Positions 27,001-34,865 of a DNA stretch of 64,000 nucleotides are shown in pieces. Position 1 is the first letter of the stretch. Every line of letters begins with the position of its first letter. The position numbers were made by a program, and so were the translations under genes. The stretch is from Pelotomaculum sp. PtaB.Bin104 (GTDB lineage: Bacteria; Bacillota; Desulfotomaculia; Desulfotomaculales; Pelotomaculaceae), in contig MVQL01000244.1 in the NCBI GenBank assembly GCA_002067205.1, positions 248,001 through 312,000 on the forward strand, in the 5' to 3' direction. The notes beneath the pieces are model-generated. The model worked only from the letters and a program-made list of their open reading frames with translations. It searched no databases and was not told where the DNA came from.

Positions 27001-27277
27001 GATCAAGGCATGCTTTTTCATCGCTGTTTAAGGCAGATTGATTGTCATTAATACCGGTGAAGAAAGCACTATTTAACTTGACCAGCAGACTCACCGCTTT
27101 TTCAGCATCAGCGGGCTCAAGCCCGGCAACCTTGCTAAGAAGCGGTTCAAGGGCGGAAACGCTTCCATTATAATCAGGGTCGCCCAGCGCTGCAGATGCA
27201 CCTGTGACTGCAACAGCAAAAAATACAGCCAGCAAAAGCACCGTTCCTAATTGCTTTATCTTGCATTTATTCAACAT
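24050..27277 (-). CDS. Large SLH-anchored protein with five Big_5-type Ig repeats (1075 aa)
   Basis: Signal peptide (MLNKCKIKQLGTVLLLAVFF) then a helical N-terminal region (about 40-250) without recognised motif. Next come four Ig-like units of about 105 aa, each with ESVEPADGATGV, ATFDRDV, GDL.GVKIE and GRVLTVEHPDF. A beta domain follows (about 690-790, ALEVRTDKPAYAIGETVLVS) like that in the neighbouring lipoprotein, then a fifth Ig unit (NVARDAVVSVTFNMDV), an acidic stretch of Asp/Glu, and three SLH domains at the C terminus. Probably a wall-bound spacer or adhesin. GGAGG precedes the ATG; it starts 13 bases after the stop of the cohesin-like/Fn3 gene, so the two are co-transcribed. Confidence 0.88.
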   Translation of the reverse strand: MLNKCKIKQLGTVLLLAVFFAVAVTGASAALGDPDYNGSVSALEPLLSKVAGLEPADAEKAVSLLVKLNSAFFTGINDNQSALNSDEKACLDQHYRITAAFIGNIFNNPSSGLKQYINSIPSGSEFGYNGFINAVRNGDALYLAGLIEHIWDKSILPETKGWLILSGIDFNDLFLILTAFTQVEYEPGLALTQSVSDQYNLILAGIIARSEGKLTPADLVACGLTATNIAEAVSQLSDQDKADLELILGKMNLIKPAAVALEPADGAVDVDLDAGVKATFDRDVVMGDLSGVKIEADGSVVEGVYATLNGREVTVEHPDFSEKEIYTVTLPAGAVKSAAGGASSLEYVWSFETVGLNGPEVESVEPADGATGVYLDAEVKATFDRDVIQGDLSGVKIELDGTVMEGVSASLDGRVLTVEHPDFDFSQTCTVILPAGAVESEADDTANEDYQWTFTTLSAPAPVMESVQPADGATGVALDADVSATFDRDVTAGDLEGVKIESEGSVLEGVYASLNGRVLTLSHPDFSVNKLYTVDLPAGTVKSADGDIDSAAYQWSFKTKGENDVNRPAVESVEPAAGANDVALDAAVTATFDRDVSEGDLTAVKVMVDGAVMDSVSAELDGRVLTVNHPGFNYEKTYTVIMPAGVVVSEDGGLATEAFQWSFSTGINPGPYALEVRTDKPAYAIGETVLVSGSFKEIADVRVPVAGVNIGLVLSSNGTLIAFGQAITNENGEFSYSFYTSGLAEGNYTVNATANTTNAQAYFSVSEGQASDKPQVSVYSPEIGAINVARDAVVSVTFNMDVTAVTEALENITIAKDGTSISNVSATLNGRVLTISHPQFERGRITYTVNIPAGVVKSTYGTYNDEINWTFTTVKEPSRGGGGNRNDDDDDECKFEDVRDSHWAAEVIKQMCKKGIVNGYPDGTFKPENNITRAEFAKIIVEAMKLDQENPSIPSFTDIKRGDWYYGYVEAAAKSDLVKGFETGEFRPNERINREQIAAVLVRALGKEAEARAHQDEETIFTDDQSISPWARGYINVAVQDEAALIVGYPDRTFKPLNKATRAEACTLISRFLAR

Positions 27278-27290
27278 ACCGGCCTCCTCC

Positions 27291-30200
27291 CTAAATTGTA
27301 AACGACAAGGTGTCGCTTAGATTTTCCGGGTAAGGCTTGCCCTTGGTTATCCATGTGCCATCCTCATTCGCCCAAATAAACACCTGGACCTTGTATTTTC
27401 CACTATTCAGGTTATTGAATGAGAATTGCAGGGTTTGCGCTGCTTCGCCCACAGTAAGCTGCTCAGTGAAATCGAGGAGGTAAGTTCCGTTTTGGCTTAC
27501 AACCTGGCATATCCCCTGTACAGTTTCGCTTTCGCTTCCCAGGTTAACCACTTTAGCGGTAACGGTGCATGCGGAGCCACTTTTCTCAATCTTAGCTTCC
27601 GTAATTTTTAAATCATAATTTGAGACTTCAAAGTCTTTTGTATAACTTAACTTTTCGCCGCTTTCCATGGTCGCAGTTATTTCAAGAGTGTACGTGCTAA
27701 CTATCGGCAAATCTGGCAGATTCGGCGAGTATTCCCAATTGAAGCTGGCCGCCCTGGTTGGATGAGTATATGTCGTTAATGTTTTGCCGGCGGCGTCGGT
27801 AATCTTTACTTCCCAATCAGCTTCCTCCGGGGCGGTCCCGCTTATTTCAAGGGGCCGTTTATCGCTGATATCGGAATAAGCTGACAGGGTGACATCTATT
27901 TGATATTGCACAGTTGTAAAGGACTTAACCTCACCAATGCTTTCACCTTTAGCGTTCTTGGCATAGGCCTTGTAGTAATATGTTGTGCCGGTAGTCAGAC
28001 CGTTCAGTTCATAACTAAAGGCCCCATTATGGTTGTCCGTTCCGGTCATCTGCTTGACAATCGGGTTGGCGTTGGTCCCCCAGTAAAAACCATATTCAGT
28101 GATATCAGAACCGCCGCTGCTTGTGATGTTTCCGTTCAGGACGGCGCTGTCAGTATCCACATTGCCGGCATCTGCTGTAGTTACAGTCGGCTTGTTGACC
28201 GCCCCGGTGGTGAAGTTCAGCACGGCGCCAGTTGATGTACCTTTGGAGTTTACAGCATAGGCCTTGAAATAATACTTCTTCCCATCGGTTAGACCGCTGA
28301 GGTCATAGCTTATTGCTCCCGTAAAGTTGTCCTGACCGACCATTGCTTTAGTGGTCGGATTGCTGCTTGTACCCCAGTAAAAGCCGTATTCAGTAATCGC
28401 CCCGCCGCCATTGCTTGTGATGTTTCCGTTCAAAGTGGCGCTGTCAGTGCCCACATTGCCGGCGTCTGCTGTGGTTACCTCAGGTTTGCTGACCGTCCCA
28501 GTGGTGAAGTTCAACACGGCGCCAGTGGTTGTGCCCTTGGCGTTTGTGGCATAGGCCTTGAAATAATACTTCTTCCCATCGGTTAGACCGCTGAGGTCAT
28601 AGCTTATTGCTCCCGTAAAGTTGTCCTGACCGACCATTGCTTTAGTGGTCGGGTTACTGGTGGTACCCCAGTAAAAGCCGTATTCAGTAATCGCCCCGCC
28701 GCCATTGCCTGTGATGTTTCCGTTCAGGGTGGCGCTGCCGGTACCTACATTGCTGGCATCAGATGTGGTCACCGCTGGCTTATTTATCACACCTGTGGTG
28801 AAGTTCAAAACTGAGCCAAAGGTAGTACCCTTAGCGTTTGTGGCGTATGCCTTGAAGTAGTACTTTGTACCGTCGGTCAGCCCGCTCAGCTCATAATTGA
28901 TCTCTCCGGTGTAGTTAGCTGTCCCCAAGGTCACTTTGGTGGCCGGGTTGTTGGTGGTGCCCCAATAGAAACCATAATCAGTGATGGGAGCGCCCCCGTT
29001 GTCTCCGATAGTTCCATTCAGGGTGGCACTGCCATAATCAATGTTCCCGGCGCTAACTGTTGTTACAGTTGGTTTTACAATTTCCTTAGCCGTGGTGAAG
29101 TTCAAGACATCGCCAAAACTTTCACCCTGCGTGTTTTTGGCATAGGCTTTAAAGTAATAGGTAGTGTTTGGGTTCAGCCCGGTCAGTGATGTTGAAAAAG
29201 CGCCGGATTGGTCATTCGTTCCAACACTTTTCTTAGTTGACGGGTTGGTTGAAGTCCCCCAGTAAAAGCCGTATTCAGTAACGGCTGAGTTGCCGTTGCT
29301 GGTAATATTTCCGTTTAATAACGCGCTGCTGGTGGTGATGCTGCCGGCAGCAGATGTGGTTACTGTGGGCTTTACTACCACTTTATCAGTCTTAAAGCTC
29401 TTTACTTCTCCAAAAGCCTCGCCTTTTTCGTTCTTGGCAAATGCTTTGTAGTAGTAAGTTGTATCTGCGTTCAGCCCGCTCAGGCTAGCTGTATACGCAC
29501 CGGTTTGGTTATTCGTTCCGACAGTCTTTTTAGTTGCCGGATTTGCTGTGGTTCCCCAGTAAAAGCCGTATTCACTTATCGTCCCGCCGCCGTTGCTTGT
29601 AATGCTGCCGTTTAATGTGGCTGTACTGGTTGTCTTGGTAGCATTACCGGATTCAACAGACGGCACAACAACTATACCGCACGCTGTTAATACAATTGTG
29701 CCATCCTGCGTTGTAATGGCGATATCACTATATGAGGCATCCTGGAAGTGAACATCTGTTAACCCGAGATTGGCAGTTCCACTACCTTTTACATTAAATA
29801 CAGCTGTAAAAATTGTCCCAGCTGTCGCTGCCGGATTAGTTCCATTCGGAAACTTCGCTCCGGAAAATTCAATATAACCTTCACCTTTTATTAACGGATA
29901 CCATGTCCACCCGGGCAAAAAACTACTGTATTCTACATCATCATCGCTATACTGCAATAAATTTGGGTCATATGTTAATTTTAAATTGCAGCCTTCTAAA
30001 GATTGTCCTTGTGGCAATCCTTCTATTAATATATTAACCGGCAAGGTACAGTTTTCGGTTATTTGTCCACACTCAACCTTTAATAAGGCACTTGGACCTA
30101 ATATTTTATCTGCTCCCTGTGGTGTAACGCTTAAATCCACATACGATGAATCTTGCAAATGAATATCGGATATTCCAAAATGTGCCACACCATTCCCGGT

Positions 30201-30608
30201 GATATTAAAAGTCACCGTCATTAATGTCCCTGCTGAAGTTGCAGGATTTGTTCCACTCGGGAATTTAGCGCCGGAAAATTCAACAAAACCCACATCTTTA
30301 ATTGTCGGGTACCATGTCCATCCAGTCAAATAATTGCCATATTGAACAGCATCATTGAATTGCAGCTGATCTGAGTTATATGTTAGTTTAAAATTGCAGC
30401 CTTCTAAAGACTGTCCCTGCGGTAAGCCTTCAATCAAAATGTTTACTGGAAGAGTACCTTCAGATATCTCCCCAGGCACCACTTTCATTACTGTTGAAGC
30501 ATCAGCGGATGCAGCTCCAATGCAACAAAATATTAATAAAATAGATAAAACTACCATCGCTACATATGATCCTCTTTTGGTATCATATGCCAGCACTGTC
30601 CTGTTCAT
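27291..30608 (-). CDS. Secreted protein with two cohesin-like domains and six fibronectin-III-like repeats
   Basis: 1105-aa exported protein. After the signal come two tandem domains of about 135 aa (VNILIEGLPQGQSLEGCNFK, TYNSDQLQF, VEFSGAKFPSGTNPA, GTLMTVTFNITGNG) that look like type I cohesin or the related carrier-module fold. Then there are six roughly 98-aa Fn3-like repeats (GNITSNGGG.I.EYGFYWGT, YYFKAYA.N.KG), ending in another beta domain (about 920-1105). No SLH or sortase signal is present. It may be held at the surface by partners; the dockerin-like genes are directly upstream. The start is ATG 30608, six bases after AGGAGGT, rather than GTG 30614. Confidence 0.8.
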   Translation of the reverse strand: MNRTVLAYDTKRGSYVAMVVLSILLIFCCIGAASADASTVMKVVPGEISEGTLPVNILIEGLPQGQSLEGCNFKLTYNSDQLQFNDAVQYGNYLTGWTWYPTIKDVGFVEFSGAKFPSGTNPATSAGTLMTVTFNITGNGVAHFGISDIHLQDSSYVDLSVTPQGADKILGPSALLKVECGQITENCTLPVNILIEGLPQGQSLEGCNLKLTYDPNLLQYSDDDVEYSSFLPGWTWYPLIKGEGYIEFSGAKFPNGTNPAATAGTIFTAVFNVKGSGTANLGLTDVHFQDASYSDIAITTQDGTIVLTACGIVVVPSVESGNATKTTSTATLNGSITSNGGGTISEYGFYWGTTANPATKKTVGTNNQTGAYTASLSGLNADTTYYYKAFAKNEKGEAFGEVKSFKTDKVVVKPTVTTSAAGSITTSSALLNGNITSNGNSAVTEYGFYWGTSTNPSTKKSVGTNDQSGAFSTSLTGLNPNTTYYFKAYAKNTQGESFGDVLNFTTAKEIVKPTVTTVSAGNIDYGSATLNGTIGDNGGAPITDYGFYWGTTNNPATKVTLGTANYTGEINYELSGLTDGTKYYFKAYATNAKGTTFGSVLNFTTGVINKPAVTTSDASNVGTGSATLNGNITGNGGGAITEYGFYWGTTSNPTTKAMVGQDNFTGAISYDLSGLTDGKKYYFKAYATNAKGTTTGAVLNFTTGTVSKPEVTTADAGNVGTDSATLNGNITSNGGGAITEYGFYWGTSSNPTTKAMVGQDNFTGAISYDLSGLTDGKKYYFKAYAVNSKGTSTGAVLNFTTGAVNKPTVTTADAGNVDTDSAVLNGNITSSGGSDITEYGFYWGTNANPIVKQMTGTDNHNGAFSYELNGLTTGTTYYYKAYAKNAKGESIGEVKSFTTVQYQIDVTLSAYSDISDKRPLEISGTAPEEADWEVKITDAAGKTLTTYTHPTRAASFNWEYSPNLPDLPIVSTYTLEITATMESGEKLSYTKDFEVSNYDLKITEAKIEKSGSACTVTAKVVNLGSESETVQGICQVVSQNGTYLLDFTEQLTVGEAAQTLQFSFNNLNSGKYKVQVFIWANEDGTWITKGKPYPENLSDTLSFTI
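28258..28734 (-). repeat. 294-bp direct repeats encoding Fn3-like domains
   Basis: Two neighbouring 294-bp units are almost identical at DNA level. About 100 bases beginning ATAGGCCTTGAAATAATACT recur unchanged at 28258 and 28552, and identity continues through the GCCGTATTCAGTAATCGCC segment. Other Fn3 units of the gene are more diverged. Confidence 0.85.
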
Positions 30609-30670
30609 CAACACACCTCCTATGTCTCTATAACTTCAATCATATTCCAATTTCTGTTTTATCCTGGATT

Positions 30671-31435
30671 TTAGTTGTTATAATTCCATGCCATTGAGAA
30701 AACCATCAGGTCTTTAAAATCAACCTTCCCATCAGCACTTATGTTCAAATTGGGATAGGTGCCAGTAAAAGGTGCAATATCGCAGCGATTATAGGGCGAT
30801 AGCGGTGCACCAGTCACTGCTGTACTCCAACCAATACTACTGCTGTTTTTGTTCCATGCAGCTGAGAAAATCATCAAATCAGAAAAATTCACTTTGCCAT
30901 CACTGTTAAAATCGCCAATAATTTGATTATTAGCAACAATATTTACGTTGGCTGATTGGACAGTTGCGGCTACCACAGTGTTTTGCCCGCTTGGTTTTAA
31001 GCTGGAGGACTTTAACTGCAGGCTCGCCGTACCCACAGCTTTCGCTTTGAATTTTATGGTCATAACTTTTTTCGAGGCGGCCGAACTGGAGCCGGTTAGG
31101 CCGGCGCCGATGATGCCGTTTTCGTTGGCATAATTGATGCAAGTTACCTCATCTGCACCTGAAAGAGCAGGCACAATGCTTTGGGCCAGGAAGTCGCCGG
31201 CGGCAAAATCCATCACCTGCAGCAAGGCTGTGTTGAAATCAACCCTAAAGTCCATTGCGTCAACACTAATACTGTTGCCGCTAATCATCACATCAACATT
31301 GAACTCCTCACCAACATTTACTGTAGACGGAGCGTTGATGCTAACCGTCGCGGCATCAGCCAAAGCCGGAGCAGCAAACGCGATCAGGAGCAAAATAACA
31401 AACAAACACAGGAAATTTGTTTTTCTCTTTAACAT
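30671..31435 (-). CDS. Secreted cohesin-dockerin protein (254 aa)
   Basis: Signal peptide (about 1-27) followed by a cohesin-like domain (about 28-170: VSINAPSTVNVGEEFNVDV, DFRVDFNTALLQV, MTIKFKAKAVGTASLQL). The C terminus holds two calcium-loop repeats of dockerin type: DFNSDGKVNFSDLMIFSAAW and ISADGKVDFKDLMVFSMAW. Each shows the D-x-N/D-x-D-G-x-V-x-x-x-D spacing, although the second is less perfect. A protein with both partners of a cohesin-dockerin pair could chain with itself or bridge neighbours. No enzyme domain is present. The preceding gap (31436-31568) has no gene. Confidence 0.82.
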   Translation of the reverse strand: MLKRKTNFLCLFVILLLIAFAAPALADAATVSINAPSTVNVGEEFNVDVMISGNSISVDAMDFRVDFNTALLQVMDFAAGDFLAQSIVPALSGADEVTCINYANENGIIGAGLTGSSSAASKKVMTIKFKAKAVGTASLQLKSSSLKPSGQNTVVAATVQSANVNIVANNQIIGDFNSDGKVNFSDLMIFSAAWNKNSSSIGWSTAVTGAPLSPYNRCDIAPFTGTYPNLNISADGKVDFKDLMVFSMAWNYNN

Positions 31436-31568
31436 TCATTTTTCCCACCTTTGATAACTCGAAAATTTAAATCAATGTACTGCCACCTGTTTAAAACCCG
31501 TTTATTTAGCCTAATAACACAGAAAAGCCAGGTGCAATACTTTATAGCCAGATCTAGTCTTAATCAAG

Positions 31569-32465
31569 TTAATTTATGTTTTGACGCACTCTGAGCATAT
31601 CCAGAATATTCACCTTGCCGTCGTTATTTACATCAGCATACTGGGATTGGGTAGTAGTCGTTCCGATCTTGGAGGACATCCACAGTAGGTCCTGGAGGTT
31701 GATCAAACCGTTATTGTCCATGTCACCGATAAGAAGGGTGACCGCGGATAACTGGGTTGTCCCCTGGGTGGAAAGGTTGGCGGACCTGGTTTCTTTCTTC
31801 CAGGCTCCTTCCGGGTAATCAAACTCAACCGTACAGCTGCCGGCAACAAATGCCTCGTCGGTCAAGACATAATTGCCATTGCTTTGAGGGTAAGCTGTCC
31901 TTGTTACCGCTCCCTGCTTAACTTTAACCACTATTCCGGCGTGATCCGGCTCCGGGTCTGACTGATTGATTTTTTCCAGCTTAACATTTCCCGCAACTCC
32001 CGGTGGTGGGGGGGCAATGTCAACTGTCAGGTCAACTCGCAGCTTAGCATCACTCACCCAGCTTACTGATGCCGGACTTGAAACTGCCGTGTAGGTGACA
32101 CCACCCGAAGTTACTTTAAAAGTAATTTTTTTACCGGCACAGTTGCCTCCGTCAGGACAGGAAACGAGCAGTCTCGGTACTTCCGGAGTCAACTGGCCGT
32201 CGAGCATGCCATACTGGCCGTCTCTATAGAAATCGCCGGCACTATCATAAAACAACGAATCGGTTACAATCACACCACCACCAACGTTCATAGTGGCTGT
32301 TATTTCCTCCCATGGCACAGGATTGCCGTTTGAATCCTTAACCGTGCCATAAAGCTGCGCGGGAAGTTCAGGAATTGCAGAGGCGGTCGCGGCCGCCCCT
32401 GCAATTATAGCAATTATTAATACAACAACAATACCACTTTGGTATTTTTTATTATTAAATATCAT
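31569..32465 (-). CDS. Secreted protein with carboxypeptidase-regulatory-like domains and C-terminal dockerin
   Basis: 298-aa exported protein: signal or membrane segment (about 10-30), a domain starting LYGTVKDSNGNPVPWEEITA, a second beta unit (VAGNVKLEKINQSDPEPDHAG), then a two-loop dockerin-like C terminus (GDMDNNGLINLQDLLWMSSK and ADVNNDGKVNILDMLRVRQN). Both loops keep all calcium-binding Asp/Asn positions, better than in the 30671 protein. The N-terminal domain also occurs at the start of the next two SLH proteins upstream, so these are related by domain shuffling. Begins 17 bases after the preceding SLH gene. Confidence 0.82.
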   Translation of the reverse strand: MIFNNKKYQSGIVVVLIIAIIAGAAATASAIPELPAQLYGTVKDSNGNPVPWEEITATMNVGGGVIVTDSLFYDSAGDFYRDGQYGMLDGQLTPEVPRLLVSCPDGGNCAGKKITFKVTSGGVTYTAVSSPASVSWVSDAKLRVDLTVDIAPPPPGVAGNVKLEKINQSDPEPDHAGIVVKVKQGAVTRTAYPQSNGNYVLTDEAFVAGSCTVEFDYPEGAWKKETRSANLSTQGTTQLSAVTLLIGDMDNNGLINLQDLLWMSSKIGTTTTQSQYADVNNDGKVNILDMLRVRQNIN

Positions 32466-32482
32466 GGATAGGTAATCCTCCC

Positions 32483-33748
32483 CTATTGTGCCGGGGCCAT
32501 GGTTTCAATCAGCCGCGATAACATTGTTGCGGCCTCTGCCCGCGTCACATCATTGCCAGGCATGAACGAACCATCAGGGTAGCCCTTGACCAGGCCTTTT
32601 TCTGATACAACCCCGATGCCCTCCACGGCCCAAGCCGGAATCTTGCTTAGATCGGAATAACTCATTGTTCCAGCCGGTACCGCTGCGCCACCCTGCTGAG
32701 CAATCACCCTGCTCAACAAGACAGCAACTTCAGCCCTGGTTATCTTCTTTTCCGGTTGGAAGGTCATTGTACCATCGTCACCCGGATAGCCCTTGAGCAG
32801 CCCGGCCTCAACCACAGCGGCAACCGGCCCTTGGGCCCAATCCTGGACATCATCACCGTCAGTAAAGTTTGACAGCGTGCAGGGGCTGCACTCTACATCC
32901 AAAGCTAGCGCCCGCACGATAATAGCCGCACACTCGGCACGGGTTATCTTATTTTCCGGACGGAAGGAACCATCCTCATAACCACTGATAATTCCCTTAT
33001 CAACCAGACCCTGCACCGTCTGGGCAGCCCAGTGCCCATTCATGTCGGTCAAGGTTTTCCGGGTTAAAGTATACTTAAACTCTGCAACGGGGCTATAAAG
33101 GTTGTCCTTGTAAGCGACAGCCTTAATGGTGGTATCGCCGGTCAGAATAATTGCTTCTGCATATTCATTACTGGTGGGGCTGCTGCTCGGGTTTGTGCCG
33201 TCAACGGTATAAAAGATTTTAGCGCCGCTGGTGCTTGTTATTAACGCAACACTTAGGCTCTCGCTAATAATAGTGCCGGCTGCCGGTGATGCTGTTGGCG
33301 CTTCCGGGGGTGTATCTTCATCTTCACGATTTGACGTAGAACTACCACCGTCACTTTTCTTGACTTCCTTATCAAGGGTCAGGACAATATTATCAATATA
33401 ATCCCCTTCTTTGTAGATAAAGGTGGCCGGATCCGACTTGACACCATATTCTTTACCAGAAATGGTCACTTTAATGGTCAGTGCCTTACCGGTATCAGCC
33501 CGGTTAGGAGTAACCTCAGCTGCAAACCCTTCCACAACGATAGTGCCCGAGCCAACCACTTGATCACCGATTAAAACACTGACATCGCCCGCTGTAACCG
33601 CTGCGCCTTTAGAATCTACCACCTGGCCCGTCAAAATCATTGGCAAGACCGGCATTTCATCCGCCAGCGCCGGCGCTGAGACACACATAGTCAACAATAT
33701 CCCCAATACCAACAATAGAGCTAATCCACTTTTCTTATACCGCACCAT
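32483..33748 (-). CDS. SLH-anchored protein with chitobiase-C-terminal-like domain (421 aa)
   Basis: Signal peptide, an N-terminal beta domain (MILTGQVVDSKGAAVTAGDV), then a CHB_HEX_C-type domain (about 150-235: ASPAAGTIISESLSVALITS, IFYTVDGTNPSSSP, TTIKAVAYKD). Three SLH domains close the protein (about 240-421: MNGHWAAQTVQGL, YEDGSFRPENKITRAECAA, YPDGSFMPGNDVTRAEAA). The middle domain is usually found beside polysaccharide-active modules but has no catalytic role itself. AGGAGG precedes ATG by five bases. Part of a close run with the genes on either side. Confidence 0.88.
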   Translation of the reverse strand: MVRYKKSGLALLLVLGILLTMCVSAPALADEMPVLPMILTGQVVDSKGAAVTAGDVSVLIGDQVVGSGTIVVEGFAAEVTPNRADTGKALTIKVTISGKEYGVKSDPATFIYKEGDYIDNIVLTLDKEVKKSDGGSSTSNREDEDTPPEAPTASPAAGTIISESLSVALITSTSGAKIFYTVDGTNPSSSPTSNEYAEAIILTGDTTIKAVAYKDNLYSPVAEFKYTLTRKTLTDMNGHWAAQTVQGLVDKGIISGYEDGSFRPENKITRAECAAIIVRALALDVECSPCTLSNFTDGDDVQDWAQGPVAAVVEAGLLKGYPGDDGTMTFQPEKKITRAEVAVLLSRVIAQQGGAAVPAGTMSYSDLSKIPAWAVEGIGVVSEKGLVKGYPDGSFMPGNDVTRAEAATMLSRLIETMAPAQ

Positions 33749-33796
33749 TATTTCCTCCTTGCAGAACTAATTGTCCTTGTTAATAAACGGGCCGGA

Positions 33797-34783
33797 TCAT
33801 TTTAAATTATCGAGAAGTCGCGCGACTATAGTAGCCGCTTCGGCGCGGGTAACCTTGTTTTCGGGTTTAAATGTACCGTCCGGGTAACCGGTTATAAGCC
33901 CCTTTTGCACCGCCAGCTTAATTTCACCGGCAGCCCACCCGGGTATCTGCTCCTGATCACTAAATACTATGTCCTGATTATCAACTAATTCTGTTTTTAC
34001 TTTGACGCGGCTTACGATAGCTGCCCACTCGGCCCTGGTTACGGAACCATCCGGCCGGAAGAATACAGCTCCCGCCTCGCCGGGATAGCCTTTAATTAAA
34101 CCTGACTGAACCGCCTCCGCCACATGATTCACAGCCCATGCAGGTATCTCGGCCCTGTCCGCAAAAGCAGCACTTAAGTCAGAGGAAACGTCCCCACTGC
34201 CTACAGCGCGCATCAGCATAACAGCGCATTCCGCCCGGCTGACCGTGTTCTCCGGCCGGAAGTTATAGTCCTCATAGCCGCTGATAATCCCGGCGGCCGC
34301 CAGCCGCTGTACGGTGTCTCCGGCCCAGTGCTCCTGCATATCATTGTAGGGCGCCACAGTGCCGGTCATCACCAAGTCCACCTGCTGTTTGGACCGGGTC
34401 TCCCAGATCACTTCCTCGGGCTTGGATAAAGCCGTGTATTCCACAGAGCCAACCCTAATCCGGAAGTCAACTGTTTTTCCGGTCAAGTCGTTGACCAGGC
34501 TGTATACCAATAAACGGCGTACTTCGGGGTCATCTGCCGGCATACCGTATTGGCCTCCGGAGATGCCAAGCTGGCCGCAGAATTCATTTTCCACATAAGC
34601 TTTGACAATCCCGTCCTTGACGATATTGCCGGACTGGTCGACTACAGAACCGTAATAAAGTGCCGGGACCTGGACTACCGGCGGCGCCATACCGCCCTCC
34701 TGAGCCAAAGCAGTCCCGGCTAAAACCACGAGTATCGCTATTACAACAAAAGTCAGGATACACCTGACGCCAAACCTTTGCAT
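33797..34783 (-). CDS. SLH-anchored surface protein (328 aa)
   Basis: Signal peptide, a beta domain (LYYGSVVDQSGNIVKDGIVK) homologous to the N-terminal domains of the next two genes, and three C-terminal SLH domains (MQEHWAGDTVQRL, YEDYNFRPENTVSRAECAV; YPGEAGAVFFRPDGSVTRAE; YPDGTFKPENKVTRAEAA). Start is set at ATG 34783, where GGAG lies seven to eight bases upstream; the longer frame from 34852 would run through a strong hairpin and is rejected. No enzymatic domain. It lies directly downstream of the Cys-rich secreted protein gene. Confidence 0.87.
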   Translation of the reverse strand: MQRFGVRCILTFVVIAILVVLAGTALAQEGGMAPPVVQVPALYYGSVVDQSGNIVKDGIVKAYVENEFCGQLGISGGQYGMPADDPEVRRLLVYSLVNDLTGKTVDFRIRVGSVEYTALSKPEEVIWETRSKQQVDLVMTGTVAPYNDMQEHWAGDTVQRLAAAGIISGYEDYNFRPENTVSRAECAVMLMRAVGSGDVSSDLSAAFADRAEIPAWAVNHVAEAVQSGLIKGYPGEAGAVFFRPDGSVTRAEWAAIVSRVKVKTELVDNQDIVFSDQEQIPGWAAGEIKLAVQKGLITGYPDGTFKPENKVTRAEAATIVARLLDNLK

Positions 34784-34823
34784 CAATATTTCTCCTTGCC
34801 AATTGTTCATGCTGTTAACTATA

Positions 34824-34849
34824 CCTGCGCGGGCAGTTGCCCGCGCAGG
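34824..34849 (-). promoter_or_regulatory. Very strong GC hairpin between the Cys-rich gene and the SLH gene
   Basis: Perfect inverted repeat CCTGCGCGGGCA/TGCCCGCGCAGG (12 bp, two-base centre) lies 17 bases downstream of the 34866 stop. No T tract follows on the minus strand. It may protect the 3' end of the upstream message or give partial termination, setting different levels for the upstream and downstream genes. Confidence 0.6.
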
Positions 34850-34865
34850 CATTGGTTTTAAGGAC

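Noticed and set aside
27900..29700. Regular repeats that could be mistaken for a CRISPR array
   Set aside because: The period is 294 bp, the units are coding and in frame, and they make Fn3-like domains; there are no short spacers or cas genes.
34784..34852. Longer start for the 33797 SLH gene
   Set aside because: It would translate through a very stable hairpin and add a charged leader before a clear signal peptide; GGAG supports ATG 34783.
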